Below are positions 5,811 through 6,138 of a DNA stretch of 6,138 nucleotides, piece by piece. Location of the stretch: positions 1 to 6,138 of the forward strand of contig JADYZI010000015.1 in assembly GCA_020853255.1 (NCBI GenBank), given 5' to 3'. A program made the translations under genes and the position numbers. The notes below the pieces were generated by a model that saw only the letters and a list, made by a program, of their open reading frames with translations, ran no database searches and had not been told where the DNA came from. This DNA comes from Acidobacteriota bacterium (GTDB taxonomy: Bacteria; Acidobacteriota; Blastocatellia; Pyrinomonadales; Pyrinomonadaceae). How positions within the stretch are numbered: the stretch's first letter is position 1; the number at the start of each line of letters is the position of its first letter.

Positions 5811-6013
5811 CGAGCACACGCTTCGCTCAGCAGTTCACCCTCTGACACTTTTTGTCATCGTGCCGTTACCAAATTCTGTTATCACTCTCGGCGAAACTGC
5901 ATTTGTTCAAGGGCCGTCGGCTCCTGCTTCCTCACCCCTTAGGCTTATCTAAATCACTGTCATTACAGCGGTTCCGCCACTAATGATTTGCGGGCACCCA
6001 CCATTCCCGCGCT

Positions 6014-6030
6014 TTGGCACGGTGGTTGTA
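6014..6030 (+). promoter_or_regulatory. Sigma-54 (RpoN) type -24/-12 promoter of the pilin gene
   Basis: TTGGCACGGTGGTTGTA matches the RpoN consensus YTGGCACGNNNNTTGCW at nearly all positions. The -24 GG (6016-6017) is followed by exactly 10 nt and then GT where GC is usual. It lies about 65 bp before the pilin ATG, giving an expected leader of some 55 nt. Type IV pilin genes are often RpoN-dependent with the activator PilR, so the context fits. The T in place of C at -12 may weaken it. Confidence 0.6.
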
Positions 6031-6076
6031 ATAGGTCAGGCAGCCTGGGAAAGGTAGAACTTGAACGACTTACTTT

Positions 6077-6081
6077 AGGAG
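6077..6081 (+). promoter_or_regulatory. Probable ribosome binding site of the pilin gene
   Basis: AGGAG lies 14 nt before the ATG at 6096, longer than the usual spacing but the only SD-like word nearby. The leader peptide it would serve is unmistakable. Confidence 0.45.
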
Positions 6082-6095
6082 CTTGTGAATTAGAA

Positions 6096-6138
6096 ATGAA
6101 AAATCAGAAAGGTTTCTCACTCATCGAATTGCTGATCG
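6096..6138 (+). CDS. Type IV pilin / pseudopilin, N-terminus only (truncated by window end)
   Basis: Fourteen codons are visible: MKNQKGFSLIELLI. This is a class III prepilin leader: a short basic peptide, cleavage by prepilin peptidase after Gly6, N-methylated Phe as first mature residue, and Glu at mature position 5, which is needed for pilus assembly. The hydrophobic helix that follows is cut off. It could be a major pilin of the PilA type, a minor pilin or a type II secretion pseudopilin; the visible residues do not distinguish these. The upstream RpoN-type promoter and absence of a preceding pilus gene favour a stand-alone major pilin. It is divergent from the haem oxygenase gene. Confidence 0.88.
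   Translation, partial: MKNQKGFSLIELLI

Larger units (their letters stand above)
5663..6095. other. Gene-free region between divergent haem oxygenase and pilin genes
   Basis: This 433-bp stretch has no convincing gene. The longest open frame (5686-5952, +) lacks a ribosome binding site, crosses the decayed repeat and resembles nothing I recognise. The region holds the haem oxygenase control signals (5673-5707), the repeat remnant, two small palindromes (TGACA-N5-TGTCA at 5843-5857 and CTGT-N4-ACAG at 5957-5968), and the sigma-54-type promoter of the pilin gene. Confidence 0.6.

Noticed and set aside
5686..5952. 88-aa + strand open frame beginning MKMKFDF
   Set aside because: No ribosome binding site, crosses a decayed repeat, includes the candidate operator at its start, and shows no family motif.

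Overview
The window looks like a chromosomal segment of a Gram-negative, outer-membrane-bearing environmental bacterium. My best guess is Acidobacteriota (Blastocatellia/Pyrinomonadales-like). The guess rests on a TonB-dependent receptor with an N-terminal carboxypeptidase-regulatory-like domain, an S9 peptidase with an extra C-terminal beta-rich domain, a short type IV pilin leader, moderately GC-rich coding DNA and repeat-laden intergenic regions. No rRNA or marker gene is present, so the phylum is inference.

Layout: (1) 1-614 (+) is the 3' end of an S9-family (prolyl oligopeptidase-type) serine peptidase. (2) 643-729 is a long hairpin repeat between two convergent genes. (3) 740-1642 (-) encodes an exported ChaN-like haem-binding protein. 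(4) 1643-2300 is a 658-bp gene-free region. It holds an AT-rich nested inverted repeat, a run of stable hairpins ending in a textbook intrinsic terminator on the + strand (candidate small RNA, about 1836-2022), and three tandem copies of an 88-bp palindromic repeat that abut the next stop codon. (5) 2301-4790 (-) encodes an 829-aa TonB-dependent outer-membrane receptor. (6) 4969-5067 is a second, diverged hairpin of the same 'TTCGTG' style as 643-729. (7) 5078-5662 (-) encodes a haem oxygenase. (8) 5663-6095 is a gene-free region with a Fur-box-like palindrome near the haem oxygenase, a decayed half-copy of the TTCGTG repeat, and a sigma-54-type promoter. (9) 6096-6138 (+) is the first 14 codons of a type IV pilin/pseudopilin.

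The three complete genes lie on the same strand, in transcription order haem oxygenase, TonB receptor, ChaN-like protein. Together they suggest a haem-iron acquisition locus: uptake across the outer membrane, periplasmic haem handling, and cytoplasmic ring opening to release iron. The gaps between them (287 and 658 bp, each with hairpin repeats) argue for separate transcripts rather than one tight operon. The flanking peptidase and pilin genes seem unrelated.

The least explained parts are the putative terminated small RNA and the tandem palindromic array next to it.
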